DNA of 64,000 nt, from NCBI RefSeq assembly GCF_014268885.2, contig NZ_CP077095.1:1927501-1991500 (forward strand), in the 5' to 3' direction. The number at the start of each line of letters is the position of its first letter. The first letter of the stretch is position 1. The DNA comes from Pseudomonas xantholysinigenes (GTDB lineage Bacteria; Pseudomonadota; Gammaproteobacteria; Pseudomonadales; Pseudomonadaceae). Made by a program: the position numbers and the translations under genes. Below, one piece after another: positions 41,817-51,901 of the stretch. The notes beneath the pieces were generated by a model, which searched no databases, was not told the DNA's origin, and saw nothing but the letters and a program-made list of their open reading frames with translations.

Positions 41817-42068
41817 TTACTTGCGGCTGGCTTTGTCCAGCATACGCAGAGCGCGCTCGTTGGCTTCGTCAGCGGTCTGCTGAGCCTTCTGAGCAGCTGC
41901 CAGGGCGTCGTCAGCTTTGCGGTAGGCTTCGTCTGCACGAGCCTGGGCGCGAGCTGCTGCGTCTTCGGTAGCAGTCAGGCGAGCTTCGGTTTCTTTGGAT
42001 ACGCTGCTGCAACCGGTAGCCAGAACTGCGGCCAGAGCCAGAGCAGAGAATTTCAGAACGTTGTTCAT
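41817..42068 (-). CDS. oprI: Major outer-membrane lipoprotein OprI
   Basis: The 83-residue precursor has a lipoprotein signal ([16 protein letters not shown]) and is lipidated at Cys20. The mature protein is an Ala-rich trimeric coiled coil with heptad repeats ([22 protein letters not shown]) and C-terminal Lys for attachment to peptidoglycan. It is one of the most abundant proteins in Pseudomonas. AAGGGG lies 7 nt before the ATG. Its long upstream region and strong terminator fit high expression. Confidence 0.97.
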   Translation of the reverse strand: MNNVLKFSALALAAVLATGCSSVSKETEARLTATEDAAARAQARADEAYRKADDALAAAQKAQQTADEANERALRMLDKASRK

Positions 42069-42074
42069 CGTGTT

Positions 42075-42566
42075 CCCCTTCAAGGACTTTCTATTAAAGA
42101 GCCATCTCTCGGAAAAGAGAAACTGGCCGGCGTACATAGTACCCATTACTTGTAGTAAGTAAACTGACTGAGCGCAAGAACTGCAAAAAAAATGCTGCAA
42201 GCCGGGGGCGGCGACGGGGTTTGTAAAGAAAGTGTGAAAATCACCAGCAGCGTCCGCAAGCTTTTGTAGTACGGGAACTTTTTTGTTGAACTAAGGGTGA
42301 CTTTAAGGGTCTGCCGGCGTCTTAGACCAAAGAACATCCGACGGCTCTTGCAAAAGCAGGGCGGCGGCGTTAAATCGCTGGCGCGGCTTTTTCACCCAGG
42401 TTGCTTGAGCAACCACGCCGGTGGCGCCTACTATTTGGAGGTGCCGCGTGGCGGCAGAACGATCCAGGTCGGGCTGCTGTCCAAGGGGCTAGGGGTGGTG
42501 TAGAGGTTCCTGCGCCGGATAACCACAGGGGCAAGGGTCTGCCGACAAGACCCGCGAGGAGTAGTG
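42075..42566. other. Gap of about 490 bp without a convincing gene, upstream of oprI
   Basis: On the minus strand a likely oprI promoter (-35 TTTACT at 42163-42158, -10 TACTAT at 42141-42136, 16-nt spacer) lies about 70 bp from the start codon. A small hairpin GGTTGCTTGAGCAACC sits at 42409-42424. On the plus strand an open frame from GTG 42297 lacks a usable ribosome-binding site. Nothing else is recognised; a small RNA cannot be excluded. Confidence 0.5.
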
Positions 42567-42848
42567 ATGAGCGATATGCTGACCATCCACCATGACCAGG
42601 CCGGTCATCAGTTCGAGACCACCGTGGACGGTCACCGGGCTTACCTGACGTACATGGACCTGGGCAAGCAGACGCTGGATATCTATCGCACCTTCGTGCC
42701 CAACGCCCTGCGCGGGCGCGGGATCGCCGCCGCCCTGACCGAACAGGCGCTGGCCTATGCCGAACAAATGGGCTACACGGTGATTCCGTCGTGCTCCTAT
42801 GTCGAGCGTTACATGGAGCGCCAGCAGCGCCACTCGAGCAAGGCCTGA
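42567..42848 (+). CDS. Small GNAT-fold N-acetyltransferase (YidJ/YjdJ type)
   Basis: This 93-residue protein is a minimal GNAT domain with the acetyl-CoA loop PNALRGRGIAAALTEQAL and VIPSCSYVERYMER near the end. Short proteins of this kind (Gcn5-related, YjdJ-like) have unknown substrates. GAGGAG lies 5-6 nt before the ATG at 42567. It is convergent with the DAHP synthase gene, with a bidirectional terminator between them. Confidence 0.85.
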   Translation: MSDMLTIHHDQAGHQFETTVDGHRAYLTYMDLGKQTLDIYRTFVPNALRGRGIAAALTEQALAYAEQMGYTVIPSCSYVERYMERQQRHSSKA

Positions 42849-42861
42849 ACACACCGCAGAC

Positions 42862-42894
42862 ACGAAAACGCCGGGCATTGCCCGGCGTTTTCGT
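42862..42894. terminator. Bidirectional terminator between GNAT and DAHP synthase genes
   Basis: A 16-bp perfect stem ACGAAAACGCCGGGCA / TGCCCGGCGTTTTCGT gives T-runs on both strands, so it can serve both convergent genes. Confidence 0.88.
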
Positions 42895-42905
42895 GTGCGC
42901 AGGTA

Positions 42906-43982
42906 TCAACCGCGCTGGCGCTTGGGCAGCACGTCCTTGAGCTTGGCGTGCATGCTGCGCAGGGTTTTCTCGGTGGTTGCCCAGTCGATGCAGGCGTCGG
43001 TCACGGAGACCCCGTACTGCAGTTCGTCGAGGTTCTTCGGAATGGCCTGGCTGCCCCAGTTCAGATGGCTTTCGACCATCAGGCCGATGATCGACTGGTT
43101 GCCTTCGAGGATTTGGTTGGCCACGTTTTCCATGACCAGCGGTTGCAGGGCCGCGTCCTTGTTGGAGTTGGCGTGGCTGCAGTCGACCATGATGTTCGGC
43201 TTGATCTTGGCCTTGGCCAGGTCCTGCTCGCACAGGGCGACACTGACCGAATCATAGTTGGGCTTGCCGTTGCCGCCACGCAGCACCACGTGGCCATAGG
43301 CGTTGCCCTTGGTGGTGACGATCGACACACCGCCTTCCTGGTTGATGCCGAGGAAGCGGTGGGGCTTGGACACTGACTGCAGGGCATTGATCGCCACGGT
43401 CAGGCCGCCGTCGGTGCCGTTCTTGAAGCCGACCGCCGAGGACAGGCCGGAGGCCATTTCTCGGTGGGTCTGCGACTCGGTGGTGCGCGCACCGATGGCC
43501 GACCAGCTGATCAGGTCCTGCAGGTATTGCGGAGAGATCGGGTCGAGGGCTTCGGTGGCGGTCGGCAGGCCCTTCTCGGCCAGGTCCAGCAGCAATTGGC
43601 GGCCGATGTGCAGGCCGTCCTGAATCTTGAACGAGTCATCCAGGTAGGGGTCGTTGATCAGGCCTTTCCAGCCGACGGTGGTACGCGGTTTCTCGAAGTA
43701 CACGCGCATGACCAGGTACAAGGTGTCGGAAACCTCCTCGGCCAGCACTTTCAGGCGCTCGGCGTACTCGTGGGCAGCCTTGATGTCGTGGATCGAGCAC
43801 GGGCCGACCACCACGAACAGGCGGTGATCCTTGCCGTCGAGGATGTTGCGCACCACTTCGCGGCCGGCAGTCACGGTCTGCAGGGCCTTGGCGCTGAGGG
43901 GGATTTCCTTCTTGAGCTGATCAGGGGTGATCAAAGTCTCGTTGGAGGCAACGTTAAGGTCATCGATCGGTAAATCAGCCAT
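42906..43982 (-). CDS. 3-deoxy-7-phosphoheptulonate synthase, class I (DAHP synthase)
   Basis: This 358-residue enzyme condenses phosphoenolpyruvate and erythrose 4-phosphate, the first step of aromatic amino-acid synthesis. AroF/G/H-type motifs are VVGPCSIHD, YFEKPRTTVGWKGLINDP, GARTTESQTHRE, GFKNGTDG and MVDCSHANSNKD, with the metal-binding Cys, His, Glu and Asp. Which aromatic amino acid inhibits it cannot be told here. The start MADLPIDDLNVASNETLI fits the family. A promoter TTGTCG-17 nt-TAAGGT lies at 44096-44068 on the minus strand. Confidence 0.95.
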   Translation of the reverse strand: MADLPIDDLNVASNETLITPDQLKKEIPLSAKALQTVTAGREVVRNILDGKDHRLFVVVGPCSIHDIKAAHEYAERLKVLAEEVSDTLYLVMRVYFEKPRTTVGWKGLINDPYLDDSFKIQDGLHIGRQLLLDLAEKGLPTATEALDPISPQYLQDLISWSAIGARTTESQTHREMASGLSSAVGFKNGTDGGLTVAINALQSVSKPHRFLGINQEGGVSIVTTKGNAYGHVVLRGGNGKPNYDSVSVALCEQDLAKAKIKPNIMVDCSHANSNKDAALQPLVMENVANQILEGNQSIIGLMVESHLNWGSQAIPKNLDELQYGVSVTDACIDWATTEKTLRSMHAKLKDVLPKRQRG

Positions 43983-44067
43983 CGTGTTACTCGTCAGGTC
44001 ACGGGTGCCGGCCGCCAGCAATCCCCGTGCGGCCCAGCAGCAGAATGTTCGCAGCGGGGAGGGCCGA

Positions 44068-44096
44068 ACCTTAGCGCGTTAGCGGGGGCGCGACAA
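44068..44096 (-). promoter_or_regulatory. Sigma-70 promoter of the DAHP synthase gene
   Basis: On the minus strand, -35 TTGTCG (44096-44091), a 17-nt spacer and -10 TAAGGT (44073-44068) lie about 85 bp upstream of the start codon. No leader peptide rich in Tyr, Phe or Trp is seen. Confidence 0.5.
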
Positions 44097-44204
44097 TGGG
44101 GTGGGCCCGTCGATACGGGGTTTTTGCCTGCCCGGGTCGCGGCGCCGTGGCCAGGCGTGCTAAAAAACGGCCGAATAACAACAGCCTCAAGGCGGGAGCA
44201 AGGC

Positions 44205-45152
44205 ATGCAGGCACGCAACGTTCGCATCGGTATCATTGGCAGCGGCGCAATCGGTGGCTTCTATGGGTTGATGCTGGCCCGCGCCGGCTTCGATGTGCAT
44301 TTTTTGCTGCGCAGCGAATATGAGGTGGTGCGCGAGCGTGGGCTAAGCCTCGACAGCGCCGTGCATGGCCAGATTCACCTGCCGGTGCAGGCCTACGCCC
44401 GGGCCGCCGACATGCCCCTCTGCGACTGGCTGCTGGTGGGCGCCAAGGCGACCAGCAACGCCGAGCTGGCACCCTTGATCATGCAGGCTGCGGCTCCCGA
44501 TGCCCGTGTGCTGCTGCTGCAGAACGGCCTGGGCGTGGAGGAACAACTGCGCCCGGCCTTGCGTGGGGATTTGCACCTGCTCGGTGGCTTGTGCTTCATC
44601 TGCGTCAACCGCAAGGGCCCCGGGGAGATCTGCCACCAGTCGCTGGGCGCGGTGAACCTGGGTTATCACAGTGGTCCGGCGCAGGACGGCGGGGCAGGCG
44701 TGGCAGAGGAGGGCGCCGGTCTGTTCCGCGCCGCGGGCATCGACTCCCAGGCCATGGCCGACCTTGACCAGGCGCGCTGGCAGAAACTGGTGTGGAACGT
44801 GCCCTACAACGGTCTTTCGGTATTGCTGCAGGCCAGCACCACGCCCTTGATGGGCGATGCCGACAGCCGCGCGCTGATCCAGGCGCTGATGGCCGAAGTG
44901 GTGGCGGGTGCAAGCGCCTGTGGTCGCGAGCTGCCCGCGGGCTACGCCGAGCACTTGTTTCGCATGACCGAAAAGATGCCGGACTACTGGCCAAGCATGT
45001 ACCACGACCATCTCCAGCAACGCCCGCTGGAGTTGCAGGCAATCTACGCCGAACCCCTGGCTCGAGCGCGTGCCGCTGGCTGCGCATTGCCGCGCATGGA
45101 GGCGTTGTACCAGGCCCTGGCGTTCATCGACCGACGCGGCCGTCAGGCCTGA
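44205..45152 (+). CDS. 2-dehydropantoate 2-reductase-like protein (PanE/ApbA family)
   Basis: This 315-residue protein has the N-terminal Rossmann loop IGIIGSGAIGGFYGLMLARAG and the C-terminal ketopantoate reductase domain, including the Lys segment QARWQKLVWNVPYNGLS and the EKMPDYWPSMYHD segment. It probably reduces a 2-keto acid with NADPH. Pseudomonas genomes carry several such paralogs, and this one is not beside other pantothenate genes, so the true substrate is uncertain. GGGAG lies 6 nt before the ATG at 44205. Confidence 0.85.
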   Translation: MQARNVRIGIIGSGAIGGFYGLMLARAGFDVHFLLRSEYEVVRERGLSLDSAVHGQIHLPVQAYARAADMPLCDWLLVGAKATSNAELAPLIMQAAAPDARVLLLQNGLGVEEQLRPALRGDLHLLGGLCFICVNRKGPGEICHQSLGAVNLGYHSGPAQDGGAGVAEEGAGLFRAAGIDSQAMADLDQARWQKLVWNVPYNGLSVLLQASTTPLMGDADSRALIQALMAEVVAGASACGRELPAGYAEHLFRMTEKMPDYWPSMYHDHLQQRPLELQAIYAEPLARARAAGCALPRMEALYQALAFIDRRGRQA

Positions 45153-45247
45153 AGCCCGCGGCGGCCGTGCGCCGGACGGCGGGGCGGCCGGCGATGGCGC
45201 TGCTAAGCTCAAGCTTGCTCTGCCGTCGCGGCAGTCGAGGAGGTCGA

Positions 45248-45745
45248 ATGATCCGTTCCATGCTGTTTGCCACCGACCTCGGTGTCTATGCGCCCTTTGT
45301 CATGCAGCACGCCTTGGCCCTGGCGCGAACCTTCAACGCAGAGCTCTATGTAATCCACGCCGTGGAACCCATGGGTCAATTCGCCGAATCGCTTTTGCAG
45401 AGCTACCTCGACGAACAAACCCTCGATGCCTTGCACAGCGAGGGTGTCACCACGGTAATGGCCAATATCGAGCAGCGCGTGCTGGAAAACTTTCGCGACG
45501 AGCTGGGCGAAAAGGCCGACCTGGCGTTGATCCGCGCGGTACGCGTGCGCCAGGGCGATCCGGCCCAGGTGATCCTCGAGCAGGCCCAGCGCCTGGCGGT
45601 CGACTTGCTGATCTTCGGCAGCCATAGCGCCGGCGCCGGGGTGGATGTGCCCATCGGCCGTACCGCGGTACGGCTGCTGCAGCTGTCGCCGGTACCGGTG
45701 TATATGGTGCCGTTGTCACAGCACCTTGGGCGTAGGAAAACGTGA
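45248..45745 (+). CDS. Universal stress protein, UspA family
   Basis: This 165-residue single-domain Usp protein begins MIRSMLFATDLG and has the C-terminal ATP-binding loop region LLIFGSHSAGAGVDVPIGRTAVRLLQLSPVPVYMVP. The loop departs from the canonical G2xG9xGS/T form, so ATP binding is uncertain. GAGGAGG lies 5 nt before the ATG. It follows the reductase gene by 95 nt and may be co-transcribed. Confidence 0.9.
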   Translation: MIRSMLFATDLGVYAPFVMQHALALARTFNAELYVIHAVEPMGQFAESLLQSYLDEQTLDALHSEGVTTVMANIEQRVLENFRDELGEKADLALIRAVRVRQGDPAQVILEQAQRLAVDLLIFGSHSAGAGVDVPIGRTAVRLLQLSPVPVYMVPLSQHLGRRKT

Positions 45746-45863
45746 AGTTGGAAGTAGGTATTTTTCCGGCGATCGTAACAAAATAGTTCTAGATTTATTT
45801 CTCAAGCCACTAATATAGTTATAACTCGTCGCTGCCGGCGCGCCGGTGACCTACCGTCTTTGA

Positions 45864-46847
<984 letters not shown>

Positions 46848-46850
46848 AAG

Positions 46851-46944
46851 CAGCTGCAAGCGGCAAGCGGCAAGCTACAAGAAAGAGCAGTCCGTACGCG
46901 GTCTGCTCTTTTCTTGTAGCTTGCAGCTAGAAGCTTGCCGCTGC
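46851..46944. terminator. Long palindrome / bidirectional terminator between cysB and cysH
   Basis: A 19-bp stem AAGCTACAAGAAAGAGCAG / CTGCTCTTTTCTTGTAGCTT (one bulged T) lies inside a longer inverted repeat of AGCGGCAAG/CTTGCCGCT units. Its A-rich and T-rich sides allow termination from both directions. Confidence 0.8.
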
Positions 46945-46946
46945 AT

Positions 46947-47681
46947 TCAAGCCTTGCTGATCAGGTTGCCAGCGTGCAACCCGCATTCCTTCTGGGTCGA
47001 CTCTTCCCACCACCAACGCCCTTCGCGCTCGTGCTGGTTCGGTAGCACCGGGCGGGTGCACGGTTCGCAGCCAATGCTGATGAAGCCGCGCTCATGCAGG
47101 CTGTTGTAGGGCAGCTCGAGCATGCGGATGTAGCCCCAGACTTCCTCGCTGGTCATCTGCGCCAGCGGGTTGAACTTGTACAGTGTGCGCTCGGGCGTGG
47201 AGAAGGCGCTGTCGATCTCCAGCGCCGCCACCTGGCTGCGGGTGCCGGGGCTCTGGTCGCGGCGCTGGCCGGTGGCCCAGGCACTGACGGTGGCCAGCTT
47301 GCGCCGCAGCGGCTCGATCTTGCGAATACCGCAGCACTCGCCGTGGCCGTCCTTGTAGAAGCTGAACAGGCCTTTTTCCTTGACGAATGGGTCGAGCTTA
47401 TCGCGGTCCGGGCTGAGGATTTCGATCGGCAGGTTGTACTGCTCGCGCACCTGATCGATGAAGCGGTAGGTCTCAGGGTGCAGGCGCCCGGTGTCGAGGC
47501 TGAACACTTTGACCTGCTTGTTCAGCTTCCAGGCCATGTCCACCAGCACCACATCCTCGGCGCCGCTGAAGGAGATCCACAGGTCGTCGCCAAAGTGTTC
47601 GAAGGCGAGCTTGAGGATCTCCTGCGGGGACTTGCTGGCGTAGGTCGCGGCCAGGGCGGCGACGTCGAAGGGTTGGCTCAT
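46947..47681 (-). CDS. cysH: Assimilatory APS reductase (phosphoadenylyl/adenylyl-sulfate reductase)
   Basis: This 244-residue enzyme reduces adenylyl sulfate to sulfite with thioredoxin. [18 protein letters not shown] is the PP-loop-like nucleotide site. The Cys pairs ECCGIRK and IGCEPCTRP are the 4Fe-4S ligands of APS-type reductases (absent from E. coli PAPS reductases), and the C-terminal ECGLH holds the catalytic Cys. The start [19 protein letters not shown] fits the family. Regulation by CysB, encoded next door, is expected. Confidence 0.95.
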   Translation of the reverse strand: MSQPFDVAALAATYASKSPQEILKLAFEHFGDDLWISFSGAEDVVLVDMAWKLNKQVKVFSLDTGRLHPETYRFIDQVREQYNLPIEILSPDRDKLDPFVKEKGLFSFYKDGHGECCGIRKIEPLRRKLATVSAWATGQRRDQSPGTRSQVAALEIDSAFSTPERTLYKFNPLAQMTSEEVWGYIRMLELPYNSLHERGFISIGCEPCTRPVLPNQHEREGRWWWEESTQKECGLHAGNLISKA

Positions 47682-47792
47682 CAGGCGGTTTCCATCGGGT
47701 GAGTGGCGCTGAGCGCTCGTAGTGGTCAGATGGTAACAAAAAATGCCGAGGCAGACGTTCATCTCAAGGGTTTGTGCCGCCTGCGCGGGCCC

Positions 47793-47819
47793 TTTCGCGG
47801 GTAAACCCGCTCCCACAGC
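47793..47819. repeat. Single REP copy downstream of pabB
   Basis: TTTCGCGGGTAAACCCGCTCCC is one REP unit in the gap between cysH (upstream side) and the pabB stop. The neighbouring GGCAGCGGGCGCC is at best a decayed second copy. Confidence 0.75.
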
Positions 47820-47860
47820 TGTCGAGTGATCGCAGGCCTTGTGGCAGCGGGCGCCGTCGA

Positions 47861-49204
47861 TCACAAGGCCTGCAGCGTTTCCATCAGCACCCGCACCTTG
47901 GCGATCGACTCCTCGTACTCGGCCTGCCAGTGCGAATCGGCCACCACCGCGCCGCCGCCCCAGCAACTGACCTGGTTATCCTTGATTAGCAAACTGCGGA
48001 TGGCGATGGAGCTGTCCATCTCGCCGCGCACATCGACATACAGCAGCGAGCCGCAGTACAGCGCCCTGCGGGTCGGCTCTAGCTCGTCGATGATCTGCAT
48101 GGCGCGAATCTTCGGCGCGCCGGTGATCGAGCCGCCGGGGAAGCTGCCGGCGATCAGGTCCAGGGCGTCCTTGTCGGCGGCCAGGCGGCCGACCACGCTG
48201 CTGACCAGATGATGAACGTTGGGGTAGCTCTCCAGGCTGAACAGCTCTGGCACCTTGACCGAGCCGGTCTGGCAGGTGCGGCCGATGTCGTTGCGCAGCA
48301 GGTCGACGATCATCAGGTTTTCCGAGCGGTCCTTGGGGCTGGCCAGCAGGTCGGCAGCGTTGCGCGCGTCCTCTATGGGGTCGGCTGCGCGTGGGCGGGT
48401 GCCCTTGATCGGACGGGTTTCCACCTCGCCCTGGCTGACGCGGATGAAGCGTTCGGGGGAGAAGCTCAGCAGCGCCGTGCCTTCATCCAGCTGCTGGTAG
48501 CCGGAAAACGGCGTCGGGCAGGCGGCGCGCAGGACCTGGTAGGCGCGCCACGGGTCGCCCTGGCAGGGTGCGCGAAAGCGCTGGGTGAGGTTGATCTGGT
48601 AGCAGTCGCCGGCCTGGATGTAGCGCTGCACCTGATCGAACGCCGCCCGGTATTGCTCGGGGTGAAGATCGCCGGTCATGGGCGCGAGCAGGTGGAAGTC
48701 GCCGCTATCGCCCAGGGAGCTGGCCTCGAACAATGCGATGAGCCGTTGTTGCTCGGCCTCGGGCAGGCTTGGGTGGAACACCAGCTGGCTGCTGCACAGC
48801 CGATGATCGGACACCAGTGCCCAGGCATACAGCCCCAGCCGGGCATCGGGCAGGCCGAGGTCGTCGATCGCGTGCGTCGGCAACTGCTCCAGGCGCCGGC
48901 CGAAGTCGTAGCTCAGGTAGCCGATCAGGCCGCCGGCAAACGGCAGCTCGATGCCCTCGGGCAGTTGTGCCGTCCCCAGGTCGGCCAGGGCCTGGCGCAG
49001 ACGCTGCAGGTAGTCGCGACCGTCTTCCTCGGGGTGTGCCTGCAACTGCTGCAGCGGCCAGGCGCTGAGCAGGTCGTAGCGGCCGCGTTCGGCGCCTGGT
49101 CGGGCGCTGTCGAGCAGGATCGCGCCGGGCGCGCGGCGCAGGCGTTCGAAGTAGAAGGCGGGATCGGGCTGGTAGGGCAGGGGGTAAAGCGTACAGGTCG
49201 GCAT
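47861..49204 (-). CDS. pabB: Aminodeoxychorismate synthase component I
   Basis: This 447-residue enzyme makes 4-amino-4-deoxychorismate from chorismate with ammonia supplied by the PabA amidotransferase, on the way to p-aminobenzoate and folate. Chorismate-binding motifs are [10 protein letters not shown] (PIKGT indicates PabB rather than TrpE), [28 protein letters not shown] and YCGSLLYVD. No pabA is adjacent. The ribosome-binding site is weak. Confidence 0.94.
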   Translation of the reverse strand: MPTCTLYPLPYQPDPAFYFERLRRAPGAILLDSARPGAERGRYDLLSAWPLQQLQAHPEEDGRDYLQRLRQALADLGTAQLPEGIELPFAGGLIGYLSYDFGRRLEQLPTHAIDDLGLPDARLGLYAWALVSDHRLCSSQLVFHPSLPEAEQQRLIALFEASSLGDSGDFHLLAPMTGDLHPEQYRAAFDQVQRYIQAGDCYQINLTQRFRAPCQGDPWRAYQVLRAACPTPFSGYQQLDEGTALLSFSPERFIRVSQGEVETRPIKGTRPRAADPIEDARNAADLLASPKDRSENLMIVDLLRNDIGRTCQTGSVKVPELFSLESYPNVHHLVSSVVGRLAADKDALDLIAGSFPGGSITGAPKIRAMQIIDELEPTRRALYCGSLLYVDVRGEMDSSIAIRSLLIKDNQVSCWGGGAVVADSHWQAEYEESIAKVRVLMETLQAL

Positions 49205-49300
49205 CAGAATGGACGGCGATGAACAAGCGAGGAGGGCGATTGTAGACCTGTGTAGGAAATGCGCCTAGCGCTGGCAGCGACATTCACCATCCTGTTCTGC

Positions 49301-49371
49301 GCAATCCCCCTGTAGGAGCGGCCTTGCCGACCGGTCCGACGCCTCGGCAAGGCCGCTCCTACAGGGATTGC
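49301..49371. repeat. Long REP-type hairpin between pabB and the ATP-grasp gene
   Basis: Two arms of about 30 bp (GCAATCCC..TGTAGGAGCGGCCTTGCCGA and its inverse) match except for two extra C's, around the loop CCGGTCCGACGCC. It is a complete inverted pair of the TAGGAGCGGCC REP type in a 179-bp gap. Confidence 0.88.
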
Positions 49372-49383
49372 GCAGGGCCTGGG

Positions 49384-50364
49384 CTATAGCGGATTGACGT
49401 GCCCGAACAAGCCCTGGGAGAACTTCACGCGCTGCTCGGCATCCTCGCTGCGACCTTCCTTGGTCAGCGCCTCCAGATGCGCCTCGATGGCGTGGGTGCG
49501 CTGGGTCAGGCCGCAGTCGTTGGCGATCTGGATGTTCAGGCCCGGGCGGGCGTTGAGCTCGAGGATCAACGGGCCCTTGTCCTGGTCCAAAACCATGTCC
49601 ACGCCAATGTAGCCCAGGCCGCACAGCTCGTAGCAGCTGGCCGCGAGCTTCATGAAGCCGTCCCAGTTCGGCAGCTGCACGCCGTCCACCGCATTGGTGG
49701 TGTCGGGGTGCTTGCTGATGATCTTGTTCAGCCAGGTGCCGCGCAGGGTCAGGCCGGTGGCCAGGTCCACACCGACGCCGATGGCGCCCTGGTGCAGGTT
49801 GGCCTTGCCGCCGGACTGGCGGGTCGGCAGGCGCAGCATGGCCATCACCGGGTAGCCCATCAGCACGATGATGCGGATGTCCGGCACGCCTTCGTAGCTG
49901 ATGCTCTTGAAGATCTGGTCCGGGGTGACCCGGTATTCGATCAGCGCGCGGTCGCGGTGTCCGCCCAGCGAGTACAGGCCGGTGAGGATGCTGGAAATCT
50001 GGTGCTCGATTTCCTCATGGCTGATGATCTTGCCCGAGACCGTGCGGTAGCGGTCCTCGAAGCGGTCGGCGATCACCAGGATGCCGTCACCGCCGGCGCC
50101 TTGCGCCGGCTTGATGACGAAGTCGTTGCGCCCGCCGATGATCTCGTCGAGCTTTTCGATCTGCTTCTCGGTCTCGATGATGCCGTACATCTCCGGCACA
50201 TGGATGCCGGCCGCCAGGGCGCGCTCCTTGGTGATGATCTTGTCGTCGACGATCGGGTACAAATGGCGCTTGTTGTACTTCAGTACATAGTCCGCGTTGC
50301 GCCGGTTGATACCCATGATGCCCCGGGCTTCCAGGGCCTTCCAGGTCTTGATCAGTCCGAACAT
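49384..50364 (-). CDS. ATP-grasp ligase, RimK-like (alpha-L-glutamate ligase homolog)
   Basis: This 326-residue cytoplasmic protein has an ATP-grasp fold: FVIKPAQGAGGDGILVI is the ATP-binding glycine-rich segment, and DMVLDQDKGPLILELNARPGLN carries the metal-binding Glu and Asn. RimK-like enzymes join amino acids to carboxylates; the substrate here is unknown. Its start overlaps the stop of the membrane transglutaminase-like gene (TGATG), so the two are translationally coupled. It is the last gene of a three-gene unit also holding a retropepsin-like protein. Confidence 0.85.
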   Translation of the reverse strand: MFGLIKTWKALEARGIMGINRRNADYVLKYNKRHLYPIVDDKIITKERALAAGIHVPEMYGIIETEKQIEKLDEIIGGRNDFVIKPAQGAGGDGILVIADRFEDRYRTVSGKIISHEEIEHQISSILTGLYSLGGHRDRALIEYRVTPDQIFKSISYEGVPDIRIIVLMGYPVMAMLRLPTRQSGGKANLHQGAIGVGVDLATGLTLRGTWLNKIISKHPDTTNAVDGVQLPNWDGFMKLAASCYELCGLGYIGVDMVLDQDKGPLILELNARPGLNIQIANDCGLTQRTHAIEAHLEALTKEGRSEDAEQRVKFSQGLFGHVNPL

Positions 50365-51896
50365 CAGGCGTCAGCCTTCACGAAAGCCTTGAAGCGAACG
50401 AGCTCGGTCAGGCGGTAGCCGCGGTAGCGACCCATCGCCAGCATGAAGCCCACCAGGATCAGCAGTACCGCAGGGAAGGTGAAGACGAAGTACACGGCCT
50501 CTGGCACGGTCATCAGCAGGTGCGCGATGGACGCGGCGAACAGGGTGCCGATGGCCACTTTCATGGCATGGCCACCGCCACGCTCTTCCCAGGTGATCGA
50601 CAGGCGCTCGATGGTCATGGTCAGAATCACCATCGGGAACAGCGCCACCGACAGCCCGCGCTCCAGGCCCAGCTTGTGGCTGAACAGGCTGATGGCGGCG
50701 ATCAGCACCACGACGAAGGTCAGCACCACCGACAGGCGCGGCAGCATCTGCAGCTTGAGGTGCTCGAGGTACGAGCGTAACGACAGGCCCAGCGCGGTGA
50801 TCACCGTGAACAGGATGATGCCGAAGCCCAGTTGCGTTTCGCGGAAGGCCAGGGCGATCAGCACCGGGGTGAAGGTACCCAGGGTCTGGATGCCGATCAG
50901 GTTGCGCAGCACCAGGATCACCAGTACGCCGATCGGGATCATCACCATGATCATGAAGGTCTGCTGGGTCTGCAGTGGCAGGCCGTACAGCGAGTATTCG
51001 AGGAAGTCGGCGTCGGTGTTCTCGTCGGTCAGCTTGGCCAGGCGGATGGCATTCATCTCGCTGTTGTTCATGCTGAAGGTGACGGTGGCCTTCTTGCCGC
51101 CATCGACGCTGATCAGGTTCTCGTCACCGGTCCACCACAGCAGGCGGTCGCTGGGCAGGCCTTGCTCGCCGGTCTCCGGGTTGAAGTACAGCCAGTCGTT
51201 GCCGTTGAAACTGCGCAGCCACAGTTCGGGGTTTTGCGGGGTGTCGGCGACCAGGCGAATGGTGTGGACCTTCTCCATCGGTACGTGGGCAATGGACAGC
51301 AGCAGGTCGATGACCTGGGCCTTCTTCATCGGCGAGTTGTCGCCGGCCAGCAGCAGCTTGGCGTTGTCGTCGTTGGCGTTGTTGACCCGCTTGATGGTCT
51401 CGCTGACGAAGGTCTCGACGTCGGCCGAATGCTGGCGGATCGGCGCCATCAGCGCCTCGGCGGCGATCTTCTCCGGGCCTTCGACAGCCAGGCTGTCGCG
51501 GAAGGTCGGGCCCTTGATCTTGGCTTTTTCGCTGCTGTAGCGCTTGGTCAGCACCAGGCGGTAGTAGAGGGTCTGGTTGCCGCTGGCGCGGCGTGCCGAC
51601 CAGGTCACCTTGCGGTTGCCGTCGGCGCGGTTGACGCTGACCCCGTAGTTGTTGGAAATGAAGCTCTCGTTGAGGCTGACGTAGTCACGGTTCAGCGGTG
51701 GCACGAACATCTGCACCTTGACCGGGTCCTTGGCGCTGGCGACGAACTCGACCTTGGCGTCGATGTTCCACAGGTCGTCGGTCTCGTCTTCGGTCACCGG
51801 GATGCCGAGGAAGAAGATCTGATAGGCCGTGATCGCGATGCCCAGCAGCACCAGGACGGTGATCAGGACTTTCAGGTGAAGGGTAAGAGAGCGCAT
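50364..51896 (-). CDS. Inactive transglutaminase-like domain fused to seven membrane helices
   Basis: This 510-residue protein has one N-terminal helix (VLITVLVLLGIAITAYQIFFLG), a periplasmic region to about residue 310 that includes a transglutaminase-like fold (LLLSIAHVPMEKVHTIRLV ... WLYFNPETGEQG), then about seven helices (FMIMVMIPIGVLVILVLRNLIG, IILFTVITALGLSLRSYL). No clear Cys-His-Asp triad is visible, in line with the 'inactive transglutaminase' name of the family. It lies between the retropepsin-like and ATP-grasp genes. A transport or peptide-handling role is inferred only. Confidence 0.85.
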   Translation of the reverse strand: MRSLTLHLKVLITVLVLLGIAITAYQIFFLGIPVTEDETDDLWNIDAKVEFVASAKDPVKVQMFVPPLNRDYVSLNESFISNNYGVSVNRADGNRKVTWSARRASGNQTLYYRLVLTKRYSSEKAKIKGPTFRDSLAVEGPEKIAAEALMAPIRQHSADVETFVSETIKRVNNANDDNAKLLLAGDNSPMKKAQVIDLLLSIAHVPMEKVHTIRLVADTPQNPELWLRSFNGNDWLYFNPETGEQGLPSDRLLWWTGDENLISVDGGKKATVTFSMNNSEMNAIRLAKLTDENTDADFLEYSLYGLPLQTQQTFMIMVMIPIGVLVILVLRNLIGIQTLGTFTPVLIALAFRETQLGFGIILFTVITALGLSLRSYLEHLKLQMLPRLSVVLTFVVVLIAAISLFSHKLGLERGLSVALFPMVILTMTIERLSITWEERGGGHAMKVAIGTLFAASIAHLLMTVPEAVYFVFTFPAVLLILVGFMLAMGRYRGYRLTELVRFKAFVKADA

Positions 51897-51901
51897 CGGA
51901 A

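Noticed and set aside
42274-42280. AlgU/SigX-like -35 box GGAACTT upstream of the GNAT gene
   Set aside because: No matching -10 at 16-17 nt.
42297-42503. 68-residue open frame starting with GTG
   Set aside because: No spaced Shine-Dalgarno, unusual composition and no recognisable motif; it could be chance.
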